Shown piece after piece: positions 8,519-17,541 of a stretch of DNA of 64,000 nt (position 1 is its first letter; each line of letters starts with the position of its first letter). Source of the DNA: Methylomicrobium lacus LW14 (GTDB lineage: Bacteria; Pseudomonadota; Gammaproteobacteria; Methylococcales; Methylomonadaceae); NCBI RefSeq assembly GCF_000527095.1, contig NZ_AZUN01000001.1:3299501-3363500 (forward strand), read 5' to 3'. The notes beneath the pieces were generated by a model. That model saw only the letters and a list, made by a program, of their open reading frames with translations. It searched no databases and was not told the DNA's origin. Made by a program: the position numbers and the translations under genes.

Positions 8519-9370
8519 ATGTCCTCACCGCTCACCGTTACCGATCACAGCCGGGATAGCGCCGGATTGACCTATATCTATCCGGTATTGTCCCGGCGCG
8601 CGGGCGGTTTATCGATCGGCATCAATTTCAACACGAACAACGCCTGCAACTGGCAGTGTATCTATTGTCAGGTGCCGGATTTGACTATCGGCGCCGCGCC
8701 GGAACTGGATTTCGGCTTGCTCGAAGCCGAATTGCGCGGTTTTCTGAGGCAGGTGCAGTCGGGCGATTTCTACCGGCGTTTTGCGGTGCCCGAGGACCAG
8801 CGGGTGATCAAGGATATTGCCATTTCGGGCAACGGCGAGCCGACCAGCGTGCCGCGCTTTGCCGAAGCGGTCGAACTGATCGGCAACATCGCGGCCGCCG
8901 TAGGCGTGTTGCCTGGCAGCCGCTTTGTGTTGATCACGAACGGCAGCCTGGTGCATCAGCCCAAGGTTCAGGAAGGTCTGAAAATGCTGAATCGGTTCGG
9001 CGGCGAGGTCTGGTTCAAGCTGGACAGCGCGACCGCAGAGGGCCGGCGGCTGATCAACAAGGCCGGGCAAAGTATCGATGCGAGCCTGAATAACCTGATC
9101 CTGGCAGCACGCTGTTGCCGGACCAAGGTGCAAGTCTGTCTGCTCGATATCGATAGTCAGGGATTCGTCGAGCCGGAAAGGCGGGCGTTGCTGGACGCGC
9201 TGACGATCGCCAAGCAAAAAGGCGGCGTGCGCGAAGTCATGCTTTATACCTTAGCCCGTCCCTCCTTGCAGCCCGAAGCGGGGCGGCTCGGCAAAATGCC
9301 GGAGCCTGTGATGCGGGCGTTTGCGGACGATCTTCGCCAGTTGGGTTTCGAGGTCTCGGTCAGTCTGTAA
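8519..9370 (+). CDS. radical SAM domain protein
   Basis: 283 residues. The cluster-binding signature CNWQCIYCQ (C-x3-C-x2-C, about residues 42-50) binds the [4Fe-4S] cluster that reductively cleaves S-adenosylmethionine. ISGNGEPT (about 103-110) is the usual second-strand GGEPT-type SAM contact. NGS and LDS blocks further on fit a partial TIM barrel. There is no obvious C-terminal auxiliary-cluster cysteine set. The substrate is unknown; the sequence most resembles the stand-alone COG0731-type radical SAM proteins. It converges with the response-regulator gene, overlapping it by 11 bases. No strong ribosome binding site is visible. Confidence 0.8.
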   Translation: MSSPLTVTDHSRDSAGLTYIYPVLSRRAGGLSIGINFNTNNACNWQCIYCQVPDLTIGAAPELDFGLLEAELRGFLRQVQSGDFYRRFAVPEDQRVIKDIAISGNGEPTSVPRFAEAVELIGNIAAAVGVLPGSRFVLITNGSLVHQPKVQEGLKMLNRFGGEVWFKLDSATAEGRRLINKAGQSIDASLNNLILAARCCRTKVQVCLLDIDSQGFVEPERRALLDALTIAKQKGGVREVMLYTLARPSLQPEAGRLGKMPEPVMRAFADDLRQLGFEVSVSL

Positions 9371-11486
9371 GGCTTGTCCCGACCGCCGTGCCGGCTTGCC
9401 GCGGATGGCTTGCCGGGTGCAGGAATAATTTTTCCACGTCCTCCGGCGTCAGCGCTTTGGCAAAATAGTAACCCTGGCCATACTGGCATCCCCAGGCCAG
9501 AAGGCGCTCGGCTTGTTCGGCGGTTTCGATGCCTTCGGCCACGACCTCTTTTCCCAACTCGCCCGCCAATGACAGAATCGCCCGCACGATCGCGCTCTTT
9601 TCGCTGGCCGTATCGGTAATCGGCTGCACAAAGCTGCGGTCGATTTTGACCACATCAATCGGCGGGTGGTGCAGCATGTTCAGTGAGGAGTAGCCGGTGC
9701 CGAAATCATCGAGGTGCAATTGCACGCCTAGCGCGTCGAGTTCGGCGAGGATGCGCGCCGCCGTCGCGTGATCGGCGATCACTTCCTCCGAAACTTCCAG
9801 GCACAGGCAGCGCGCTTCGAGCCCGCTTGACGCCAGCGCACGCGTGACCAGATCCTGTAGCGAGGGATACAGAAACTGTGATTGCGATAGATTCACCGCG
9901 ACCGTCAGCGCGGCGTTCGCGGTCTGTTTTTGCCAAGCCTTAAGCTGCCGGCAGGATTCTTTCAAGACCCATTCGCTGATCCTGGCCAGCAGGCCGGTTT
10001 CCTCGGCCAGCGCCAGAAAATCGGCGGGCGCGAGCAGGCCGCGTTCGGGATGCTGCCAGCGCAGCAAGGTCTCAAAGCCGTGCAGACCACCGCTGGCGAG
10101 TGACACGATCGGTTGGTAATACAGTTGAAATTCCTTGCGTTCGACCGCGCGGCGCAGGTCGGTTTCCAATTGCAATAACTGCAAGGCGCGCTGATGCAGC
10201 GCCGTATCGAACACGCTGAAACGTCCGCGTCCCTCCGACTTGGCCTGATTCAGCGCCGCATCGGCATCGCGCAATATCTCTTCCGGCCGTTCGTAGCGCG
10301 GCGCGTTCAAGGCGATGCCGATGCTGGCCGAAGTAAACACGTCCACGTCATCGACGGTAATCGCTTTAGCCATTTTTTTCAAGATACGATGCGCCACATG
10401 GATCGCGTCCAATATATCATTGATGCAACTGAGCAGAATCACAAATTCATCGCCGCCCAAGCGGGCCAGGGTGTCCTCGCCGCGCAAGTGCTCGCCGAGG
10501 CGCTGGGCCGCGGTGATCAGCACCTGGTCGCCGAACAGATGGCCGAGGCTGTCGTTGATGATCTTGAAGCGGTCCAGGTCGATGTAGAGCACCGCAAAGC
10601 GGTATTCGGGATGCCTTTTGGCCAGCTCGAAGGCGATCGCCAGCCGGTCCGCAAACAGAGCCCGGTTCGGCAGCCCGGTCAAAGGATCATGGGCGGCGAG
10701 GTGGCGCAGTTTTTCTTCCACGGATTTGCGCGCGGTGATATCGCGGAAAATGATCACGACGCCGGTCACGTTGTCGTCATCATCGCGGATCGGCGCGGCG
10801 CTATCGTCGACAGGAATATCCCTACCTTCCCGGGTGATCAACACGGTATCGGGCTCCAGTTCGATGATCAAATTGTCATCCAGTACCCGTTCGACCAGGC
10901 TGTCCACGCCGTTACGCGTCTTCATGTCGACGAGGCGCAGCACTTCCGTAAACGGCCGGCCCCGCGCCTCGGCTTGCGGCCAGCCGGTCAGGACTTCCGC
11001 TACCCGGTTCATAAAGGTGATCCCGCCGTCCATATCGGTCGCGATGACGCCGTCGCCGATACTCATCAGCGTGGTGGACAGCCAGCGCTCCATTTGTTTG
11101 AGTCGGAATTCGGAGCGGTGCCGGTATAGGGCGATGTCGACCGCGATCTGCAATTCGCGTTCCTCGAACGGTTTCAGCACATAGCCGTAGGGTTCGGTGA
11201 TTTTCGCTCGGCTCAGCGTGGCTTCGTCGGAGTGGGCGGTCAGAAAAACGACCGGCAGGCGGTCGCGCCGGCGGATTTCTTCGGCCGCGGCGATGCCGTC
11301 CATGTCGCCGTTCAAGTGGATGTCCATCAAGACCAGATCCGGCCGCAGCACCGACACCTGTTCCAGCGCCACTTCCGCCGAGGTTACAAACAGCGGCACA
11401 TCGTAGCCCAGCTTGATCAACGTCCTTTGAATGTCCTGGGCAATGATGACTTCATCCTCGACCACCATGATACGCACGTTAGACAT
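9360..11486 (-). CDS. REC-PAS-GGDEF-EAL response regulator (cyclic-di-GMP turnover)
   Basis: 708 residues. Order: receiver domain (1-120, with acidic pocket VVEDE, phospho-acceptor Asp in VLMDIHL, TAH and LKPF), PAS (about 135-255), GGDEF (about 265-430, intact LGGDEF), and EAL (about 440-690). The EAL-motif glutamate is present as FETLLRW (ETL rather than EAL), and DDFGTGYSSL is conserved, so phosphodiesterase activity is plausible. The domain pair predicts cyclic-di-GMP synthesis and/or hydrolysis under phosphorelay control. Its start overlaps the end of the upstream histidine-kinase gene by 8 bases, so the kinase is the likely partner and the two are translationally coupled. Confidence 0.9.
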   Translation of the reverse strand: MSNVRIMVVEDEVIIAQDIQRTLIKLGYDVPLFVTSAEVALEQVSVLRPDLVLMDIHLNGDMDGIAAAEEIRRRDRLPVVFLTAHSDEATLSRAKITEPYGYVLKPFEERELQIAVDIALYRHRSEFRLKQMERWLSTTLMSIGDGVIATDMDGGITFMNRVAEVLTGWPQAEARGRPFTEVLRLVDMKTRNGVDSLVERVLDDNLIIELEPDTVLITREGRDIPVDDSAAPIRDDDDNVTGVVIIFRDITARKSVEEKLRHLAAHDPLTGLPNRALFADRLAIAFELAKRHPEYRFAVLYIDLDRFKIINDSLGHLFGDQVLITAAQRLGEHLRGEDTLARLGGDEFVILLSCINDILDAIHVAHRILKKMAKAITVDDVDVFTSASIGIALNAPRYERPEEILRDADAALNQAKSEGRGRFSVFDTALHQRALQLLQLETDLRRAVERKEFQLYYQPIVSLASGGLHGFETLLRWQHPERGLLAPADFLALAEETGLLARISEWVLKESCRQLKAWQKQTANAALTVAVNLSQSQFLYPSLQDLVTRALASSGLEARCLCLEVSEEVIADHATAARILAELDALGVQLHLDDFGTGYSSLNMLHHPPIDVVKIDRSFVQPITDTASEKSAIVRAILSLAGELGKEVVAEGIETAEQAERLLAWGCQYGQGYYFAKALTPEDVEKLFLHPASHPRQAGTAVGTSLTD

Positions 11487-14400
11487 GATTATTCTTCTTC
11501 TTGGGGATAAAAATTGAAAAAACGGCGCTCGGCCGGCGCTGAACCGTCAAGCGGCCATTGAGTTGCAGTACGAAAGATTGCACCAGGTGCAGGCCCATCG
11601 ATAACGGCCGTTCGATGTCCACATTGTCCGGAATGCCCAGGCCGTTGTCGCCGACTTCCAGGGTCAGGCCGCCGCCCTCCGCGGCGGACATCGTCACCCA
11701 CAAGGCGGCGGGCGAGGCATTGCCGGGGGCCGGAAAAGCGTGTTTGATGCTGTTCGCGACCAGTTCGCTGATGATCAGGCCTAAAGGCACGGCCTGGTCA
11801 ATTTCGAGCGTGATCGCCGGGATGTCGATCCTGACCGAAATCAGGGAAGGCGCCTGGGCATGGGAGCGGCGGATATAACTGACCAGACTGGCGATATATT
11901 CCGCGACATTGATGCTGGACAGTCCGCTGGACTGATAGAGTTGTTCGTGCACCAGCGCCATCGAGCGCACCCGACGCTGGCTGTCCAAAAACAAATCGCG
12001 GGCGGTGGGATCGCTGAGCGTGTCGGCCTGAAGCCGCAGCAGGCTCGCAATCACCTGCAGATTATTTTTGACGCGGTGATGGATTTCCTTCAGCAAGACA
12101 TCTTTTTCATGCAGGGACGCGGCGATGCGGGTCTCGTTCAGTTTACGCCGGGTGATGTCGCGGGCTATCGCATAGATCGTGCCGCCAGGGGCCGGCTGCG
12201 AGGTCCAGCCGAACCATTTGTAGGTGCCGTCTTTACAGCGGTAGCGGTTCTCATAGCGGACGGTCGGCGACCCCTGCGCGAGCTTTTGCATTTCCGCCAG
12301 GGTGGAGTCTATATCTTCCGGATGCACGAACTCCAGGATCGGCCGGCTGGTCAATTCCGAGCGCGTATAGCCCAGCGTGGTTTCGAAGGAAGGATTCAGG
12401 CGGTGGAAATAGCCATCGGTGCCGACGATGCAAATCATGTCCACCGACATATTGAAAAAGCGCTCGATTTCGGCTTCGGCGCGCTGGCGTTCGGTCAGCT
12501 CGCTTTTCAGCAGCGCATTGGCGATTTCGAGTTCCTGGGTGCGGAGCGCGACCCTGAGTTCCAGTTGCGCGTTCAGCGTCAGGATTTTCTCTTCGGTCTG
12601 TTTGCGCTCGGTGATATCGCGGGTGACTTTGGCAAAACCGCGCAAGCGCCCGGTCGAATCGCGCAGCGCGGTCAAAATCACGCTGGCCCAGTAACGGGAA
12701 CCGTCCTTTCTAACCCGCAAGCCTTCTTCCTCAAACCGGCCATAGTCGGTCGCGGCCGCGAGTTCGCTGTCGGGCTTCCGGGCTTCGACGTCTTCTTCGG
12801 TATAAAAACGCGACAGATGCTGGCCGATGATTTCGTTGGCCTCGTAGCCGGAGATGCGTTTCGCGCCGACATTCCAGCTGACCACCCGGCCTTCGGTGTC
12901 GAGCATGAAAATCGCGTAGTCCTGCACCCCTTCGACCAACAGGCGGAGCCGCTCCTCGCTTTCACGGGAAGCGGCCTCGGCGCGCTTGCGCGCGGTGATG
13001 TCGACGATGGCCGCGAGTACGAACGGGCCTTCGTCGGTTTTGAGCGGGTTCAGGCCGATCTCGACGGGAAACTCCGAGCCGTCCTTGTGCAGGCCATAAA
13101 GGTCGCGCCCGCCGCTCATCAGGCGGGACTCCGGATGATCAAAGAAGCTTCTGCGCTGCAAGGGGTGTAATGCCCGGAAGCGTTCGGGTAGCAAAATCTC
13201 GACCGTCAGGCCGAGCAATTCGTTGCGTTCATAGCCGAATAACATCTCGGTCTGGGTATTGACCAATGCAATTTCGCCCTCGGCGTTGACCATGATGATC
13301 GCGGTGGGCGCCGATTCAATCGCCGCGCGAAACCGCGCTTCGAGCCGTTTGCGGTCGTGAATGCTGCGGCTGACGGTGGCCCAGCCGGTGATCGCGCCGT
13401 TTGCATCGCGCAGGTTGAAAACGTTATAGAGCATCCAGATCGCTGCGCCGGTCTTAAAATGCCGGAAACGAATTTCGACTTCGGCGTGGCCTTCCTGCAT
13501 CACCCGCGGAAAAAACTGATCGGTGATGAACGCCTGATCCTCGGGAAAGAAATAATCCTGGACTCGCACTCTCTGGGCATCGGCAAGGCTTTCGTGGCCG
13601 ACCAGGCGCATCCCGGCCGGGTTCACATAGAAGGGCTTGAAATTCTGGTCGCACATGCCGATGAATTCAACGCTGCCGTCGGCGAGCGCGACGAAGCGGC
13701 TGCGGTCTTCCTCGGTTCGCTTGCGCTCGGTGATATCGACGAGGGTGATCAGCAGCATGTCGCCTTCACAGGTTGTCAGCGGCCTTAGATCCATCTCGAC
13801 GGGAAACTCCGAGCCGTCTTGACGCACGCAGGACAGTTCGTATTCCGACCGGGTCGTCTGTGTCCGCAGGACGGCGGCGAAGGCGTCTTGAAGCCAGGCG
13901 CGGCTGCCGCATTGCCGAAGCTTGAGTCGCGTCTCGACAGCAAGGCCGAGCAACTGACCGGACGTAAAATCAAACAAGGTATCGGCCCGCCGGTTTGCCA
14001 GCCTGATGCGGCCGTCCAGATCGGTCATCAGCACGCCGTTCGGGGAGGCGTCGACGAGCAGACGGAAACGCTCCTCGCTTGCGCGCAACGCGGCAAAGGT
14101 GGCCTCGCGCCCGGCGTTGGCCCGGTTCAGCAGGCTGGCGGTCCAGTAGATCAGGCCGCTGAAGACCACGATATGAAACGTGGTAAACAGGGCCCAGCCA
14201 AAATCGGCGCCATAGAAGCCGGCGTGCAGGCCCGCCAGTTGCAGCCAGCCGACCGCGAACGGAAATAACACGGCCGCCGGCAGCAGTCGCCGGGCCATCA
14301 TGCTGCCGGCCAGCGGAGAGGTCAGGCGGGATAGGAAGGGTTCCGGCCGCGCCGCCAACATCCCCAAAGCCAGAATGAACAGCAGCGCCGCGCTATGCAG

Positions 14401-14979
14401 CGCAATGGAGGCATACGGTTCGATCTGATAAAGCGCGGAGACGCCGTAAGCATAGCCCACGAGGGCGAGCAGACAAACCAACAAGACCTGCAAGGTCAGG
14501 AGGGGCACAAGACAGGCTATTTTGGCATCCAGCGACATCAGCGCGATGCCTGTCAGCAGCAGACAGAAGGCAGTGCTCGGGGCCGGGCGTCCCGGATAAA
14601 GTCCGCCGTCGGTCAATGCCGAGTCATGGAAAAGCCACAGGTCGAGGCCAAAATTGATAGCGGTCTCATATTCGAGCAGGACGAGGCCGCCGATCAGTGC
14701 GACCCCTGCCGAGCAGACCAAGCCGATTCTTCGCCGAAGCGCGCCGCCATCCTGCCGATGCAGCAGCCGCAGCGCGGCGCCGGCCAACAACAGGCTCGTT
14801 GCCGTTAACGGCTTCATCGCCGCCCAGTCGGGCGAAATTTCCTTTAACGCCGACACATCCCAAATCCAGCCGCCAAGCACCAGCAGGCTGGACAGCACCA
14901 CCAGGCCGGCGGCGCAGGCTGCAAATCCAGCGGGCACTGTAACAGTATAAATGGCAGGGCGGCTGGAAGGATACGGCAT
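11479..14979 (-). CDS. multi-PAS membrane histidine kinase, HisKA_2 type
   Basis: 1166 residues. An N-terminal membrane module of about seven or eight helices (residues 10-265) is followed by five PAS/PAC sensor domains (starting near 300, 425, 545, 675 and 830). The C-terminal HisKA_2 dimerisation domain has the phospho-acceptor His in KEIHHRVKNNLQ, and an ATPase domain follows with ELVANSIKHAF (N box) and GDNGLGIP (G1). Repeated PAC exits read DITERK or DITARK. This is a sensor of internal or envelope signals that would phosphorylate the downstream REC-GGDEF-EAL protein, with which it overlaps by 8 bases. The signal is unknown; some of the PAS domains could bind haem, FAD or other ligands. 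Confidence 0.9.
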   Translation of the reverse strand: MPYPSSRPAIYTVTVPAGFAACAAGLVVLSSLLVLGGWIWDVSALKEISPDWAAMKPLTATSLLLAGAALRLLHRQDGGALRRRIGLVCSAGVALIGGLVLLEYETAINFGLDLWLFHDSALTDGGLYPGRPAPSTAFCLLLTGIALMSLDAKIACLVPLLTLQVLLVCLLALVGYAYGVSALYQIEPYASIALHSAALLFILALGMLAARPEPFLSRLTSPLAGSMMARRLLPAAVLFPFAVGWLQLAGLHAGFYGADFGWALFTTFHIVVFSGLIYWTASLLNRANAGREATFAALRASEERFRLLVDASPNGVLMTDLDGRIRLANRRADTLFDFTSGQLLGLAVETRLKLRQCGSRAWLQDAFAAVLRTQTTRSEYELSCVRQDGSEFPVEMDLRPLTTCEGDMLLITLVDITERKRTEEDRSRFVALADGSVEFIGMCDQNFKPFYVNPAGMRLVGHESLADAQRVRVQDYFFPEDQAFITDQFFPRVMQEGHAEVEIRFRHFKTGAAIWMLYNVFNLRDANGAITGWATVSRSIHDRKRLEARFRAAIESAPTAIIMVNAEGEIALVNTQTEMLFGYERNELLGLTVEILLPERFRALHPLQRRSFFDHPESRLMSGGRDLYGLHKDGSEFPVEIGLNPLKTDEGPFVLAAIVDITARKRAEAASRESEERLRLLVEGVQDYAIFMLDTEGRVVSWNVGAKRISGYEANEIIGQHLSRFYTEEDVEARKPDSELAAATDYGRFEEEGLRVRKDGSRYWASVILTALRDSTGRLRGFAKVTRDITERKQTEEKILTLNAQLELRVALRTQELEIANALLKSELTERQRAEAEIERFFNMSVDMICIVGTDGYFHRLNPSFETTLGYTRSELTSRPILEFVHPEDIDSTLAEMQKLAQGSPTVRYENRYRCKDGTYKWFGWTSQPAPGGTIYAIARDITRRKLNETRIAASLHEKDVLLKEIHHRVKNNLQVIASLLRLQADTLSDPTARDLFLDSQRRVRSMALVHEQLYQSSGLSSINVAEYIASLVSYIRRSHAQAPSLISVRIDIPAITLEIDQAVPLGLIISELVANSIKHAFPAPGNASPAALWVTMSAAEGGGLTLEVGDNGLGIPDNVDIERPLSMGLHLVQSFVLQLNGRLTVQRRPSAVFSIFIPKKKNNHV

Positions 14980-15323
14980 GATTCGAATGGCGGTTGGCTG
15001 AAAGCGGCCGTTTTAAAAGCAATGGATCGGTTTTGGTTTGGGGTCGACACAGTATAATGGATAACTAAGAATTTTCTAATAAACCGCAAATGCGCCGGCA
15101 AAAGCCGGAAATAGGGGGCGGCAGACGATAGGCGAGGCAGGCAAAATGTTTCTGCTGAGAGCCTTATTGATGCAAATGTCCTTCCGGAATCCGTGCTTTC
15201 GTCCGTATTTTACGGGATGGTTTGAGCGAATTCGTTGCCGCGCTCCTGCCGAAGCCACATTCGCCGCGAATATAATTCGCTATGGCCGGCATTATCGGTT
15301 ACAATTGTGTGTTCATTTTACGT
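14980..15323. other. intergenic region between the kinase gene and tRNA-Leu
   Basis: It holds the divergent promoters of the kinase operon and of the tRNA-tig region. A TACAAT at about 15300 is a possible -10 for the tRNA, but it lacks a good -35. I see no gene in it. Confidence 0.4.
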
Positions 15324-15408
15324 GCGAATGTGGCGGAACTGGTAGACGCGCTGGATTTAGGTTCCAGTAGGGTAGCCTGTGAGAGTTCGAGTCTCTCCAT
15401 TCGCACCA
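15324..15408 (+). tRNA. tRNA-Leu, anticodon TAG
   Basis: An 85-base class II tRNA. Acceptor stem GCGAATG pairs with CATTCGC, and the 3' ACCA is encoded. The anticodon stem CTGGA/TCCAG encloses TTTAGGT with anticodon TAG at 15358-15360, which reads CUA/CUG leucine codons. A long variable arm and the T-arm GAGAG-TTCGAGT-CTCTC are present. It is upstream of tig in the same direction. Confidence 0.95.
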
Positions 15409-15506
15409 TTAATTCAATAAGAAGCAGCCGTTCCAGGCTGACTTTTCCGTTCTTAAGCCGCAAGGCGCTCTAAAATTCGTATTCCAAAACAAGTTGAGGT
15501 AAAGAA

Positions 15507-16808
15507 ATGCAGGTTTCTGTCGAAAAGACATCAGAATTAAGCAGAAAAATGGTTGTAAGCGTGCCTGAAGACGTCGTTCAGCAGAAAGTCGCGGAGCGCT
15601 TAAAGTCATTATCTAAGAATGTTAAAATTGATGGTTTTCGGCCCGGCAAGGCGCCACAGCAAGTGATCAACAAACTGTACGGCGAGCGGGTACGCGGCGA
15701 AGTGACCGGCGATCTGATCCAAAGCACTTATTTTGAAGCCCTGACCAAAGAGCAGCTCAGACCGGCCGGCTATCCGAACATTCATTCAGCCGACGATAGC
15801 GAAGGTTTCAAATACACCGCCGAATTCGAGGTGTACCCCGAGATTTCGCTGGACGGCGTCAACGGCATGGAAGTCAAGCGTCCGGTTGCCGAAGTGAGCG
15901 AAAGCGATGTCGATGCGATGATCGACAAACTGCGCACACGGCAAAAAACCTGGCAAACGGTCGAGCGCGCATCCCAGGCGCAGGACCGCATCACGATCAG
16001 CTTTTCCGGCAGCGTCGACGGCGAAAACTTTACCGACGGTAAGGTCGAGGATTACCCGGTCGAGATCGGCGCAGGCCAAATGATTCCAGGCTTTGAAGAC
16101 AGCCTGATCGGCCTGGCCGCAGGCGCGCAAAAAACGTTTACCACGAGCTTCCCGGAAAACTACGGCAAGGACACGCTGGCAGGCAAGGCGGCCGAATTCG
16201 AAGTCGAAGTGGTCAAGGTCGAAGAGTCGGTGTTGCCGGAAGTCGATGCGGACTTCATCAAGAAGCATGGCATCGAGGACGGCGACGTGGCGGCTTTCCG
16301 CGACGATATTCGCAACACGATGGAACGCCAGCTGGCGCAAGCCCTGGCTGCCCGCCTGAAAAATTCGGTGATGGATGCGCTGTACGGCGCGGTTACGGTC
16401 ACGGTTCCGAATGCGCTGGTTGACAGCGAAATCGAAAATCTGGTCGCGCCTTACAAGGAAAACGCGAAGAAAAGAAAGGTCAAATTCGAAGAGCTGGATC
16501 TGCCGAAAGATCTGTTCGAAGAACAAGCCAAGCGCCGCGTCGCGGTCGGCCTGATTCTGGCCGAAGTGATCGACAAGGGCGAAATCAAGCTGGACAATGA
16601 CCGCGTCCGCAGCACGATCGAAGAGATGTCGCAAAACTATGAGCGTCCTCAGGATGTGATCAACTGGTATTACGCGGACGAGAAAAGACTGGATGAAGTC
16701 AAGAACATGGTGCTGGAAGATCAGGCCGTGGACTGGCTCGTCGCCAAGGCCAAGATTCAGGACGAAGCCCTGAGCTTTTACGATTTGATGGACAATCAAG
16801 CACGGTAA
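15507..16808 (+). CDS. tig: trigger factor
   Basis: 433 residues, the usual length. The N-terminal ribosome-binding domain carries the signature GFRPGKAP (about residues 45-52), which docks on ribosomal protein L23. A FKBP-type prolyl isomerase domain occupies about 150-245 (DRITISFSGSVDG and GQMIPGFEDSLIG). A helical C-terminal chaperone domain follows. It binds nascent chains at the ribosome exit. The start at ATG 15507 has a GAGG site. It is the first gene of the conserved tig-clpP-clpX cluster, with only 6 bases before clpP. Confidence 0.97.
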   Translation: MQVSVEKTSELSRKMVVSVPEDVVQQKVAERLKSLSKNVKIDGFRPGKAPQQVINKLYGERVRGEVTGDLIQSTYFEALTKEQLRPAGYPNIHSADDSEGFKYTAEFEVYPEISLDGVNGMEVKRPVAEVSESDVDAMIDKLRTRQKTWQTVERASQAQDRITISFSGSVDGENFTDGKVEDYPVEIGAGQMIPGFEDSLIGLAAGAQKTFTTSFPENYGKDTLAGKAAEFEVEVVKVEESVLPEVDADFIKKHGIEDGDVAAFRDDIRNTMERQLAQALAARLKNSVMDALYGAVTVTVPNALVDSEIENLVAPYKENAKKRKVKFEELDLPKDLFEEQAKRRVAVGLILAEVIDKGEIKLDNDRVRSTIEEMSQNYERPQDVINWYYADEKRLDEVKNMVLEDQAVDWLVAKAKIQDEALSFYDLMDNQAR

Positions 16809-16814
16809 CACAGC

Positions 16815-17447
16815 ATGTTCAAGCAACAGATGATTAATCCGGCGATGACGATAGAAGCGGCGGGCGGCCTGGTGCCTATCGTCGTCGAGCAGACCGCGCG
16901 CGGCGAGCGTTCTTTCGACATTTATTCCCGCCTCTTGAAGGAGCGCGTGATTTTTCTGGTCGGCCAGGTCGAAGACTACATGGCCAATCTGGTTGTCGCG
17001 CAGCTGTTGTTTCTGGAATCGGAAAACCCGGACAAGGACATTCATCTGTATATCAACTCGCCCGGCGGTTCGGTGACCGCCGGCATGTCGATCTATGACA
17101 CGATGCAGTTTATCAAGCCCGACGTCAGCACGATGTGCATCGGCCAGGCCGCCAGCATGGGCGCCTTGCTGTTGACCGGCGGCGCGCAAGGCAAGCGCTA
17201 TTGCCTGCCGCATTCGAGGATGATGATCCATCAGCCGCTGGGCGGCTTTCAGGGGCAGGCGTCGGATATCGCGATCCATGCGCAGGAGATTCTGTCCGTG
17301 CGCGACAAGCTGAATAAAATCATGGCCCTGCACACCGGCCAGCCGATCGAAAAGATTCAGGTCGATACCGATCGGGATAATTTCATGAACGCCGAGGAAG
17401 CGGTCAATTATGGTTTGATCGACAAGGTCTTGACGAGCCGGATATAA
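16815..17447 (+). CDS. clpP: ATP-dependent Clp protease proteolytic subunit
   Basis: 210 residues, standard for ClpP. The catalytic triad can be placed: Ser in GQAASMGALL, His in SRMMIHQP, and Asp in VDTDRDNFM. The N-terminal LVPIVVEQTARGERSFDIYS block is typical. It forms a double-heptamer serine protease that works with ClpX encoded just downstream. It starts 6 bases after tig, so the two are probably co-transcribed. Confidence 0.98.
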   Translation: MFKQQMINPAMTIEAAGGLVPIVVEQTARGERSFDIYSRLLKERVIFLVGQVEDYMANLVVAQLLFLESENPDKDIHLYINSPGGSVTAGMSIYDTMQFIKPDVSTMCIGQAASMGALLLTGGAQGKRYCLPHSRMMIHQPLGGFQGQASDIAIHAQEILSVRDKLNKIMALHTGQPIEKIQVDTDRDNFMNAEEAVNYGLIDKVLTSRI

Positions 17448-17541
17448 AACCATAGAAATTTGTTTTTTTTCCGAAAGTTTCGGGATATTCTTTGCTTAAT
17501 GCAAATAGTCCTTACACTTTTGGATAATTTCGGGTACCGAT

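Noticed and set aside
15786..17453. 555-residue open frame on the minus strand
   Set aside because: It lies exactly antisense to tig and clpP, both unmistakable. Its Arg/His/Asp-rich composition is a codon-shadow effect.
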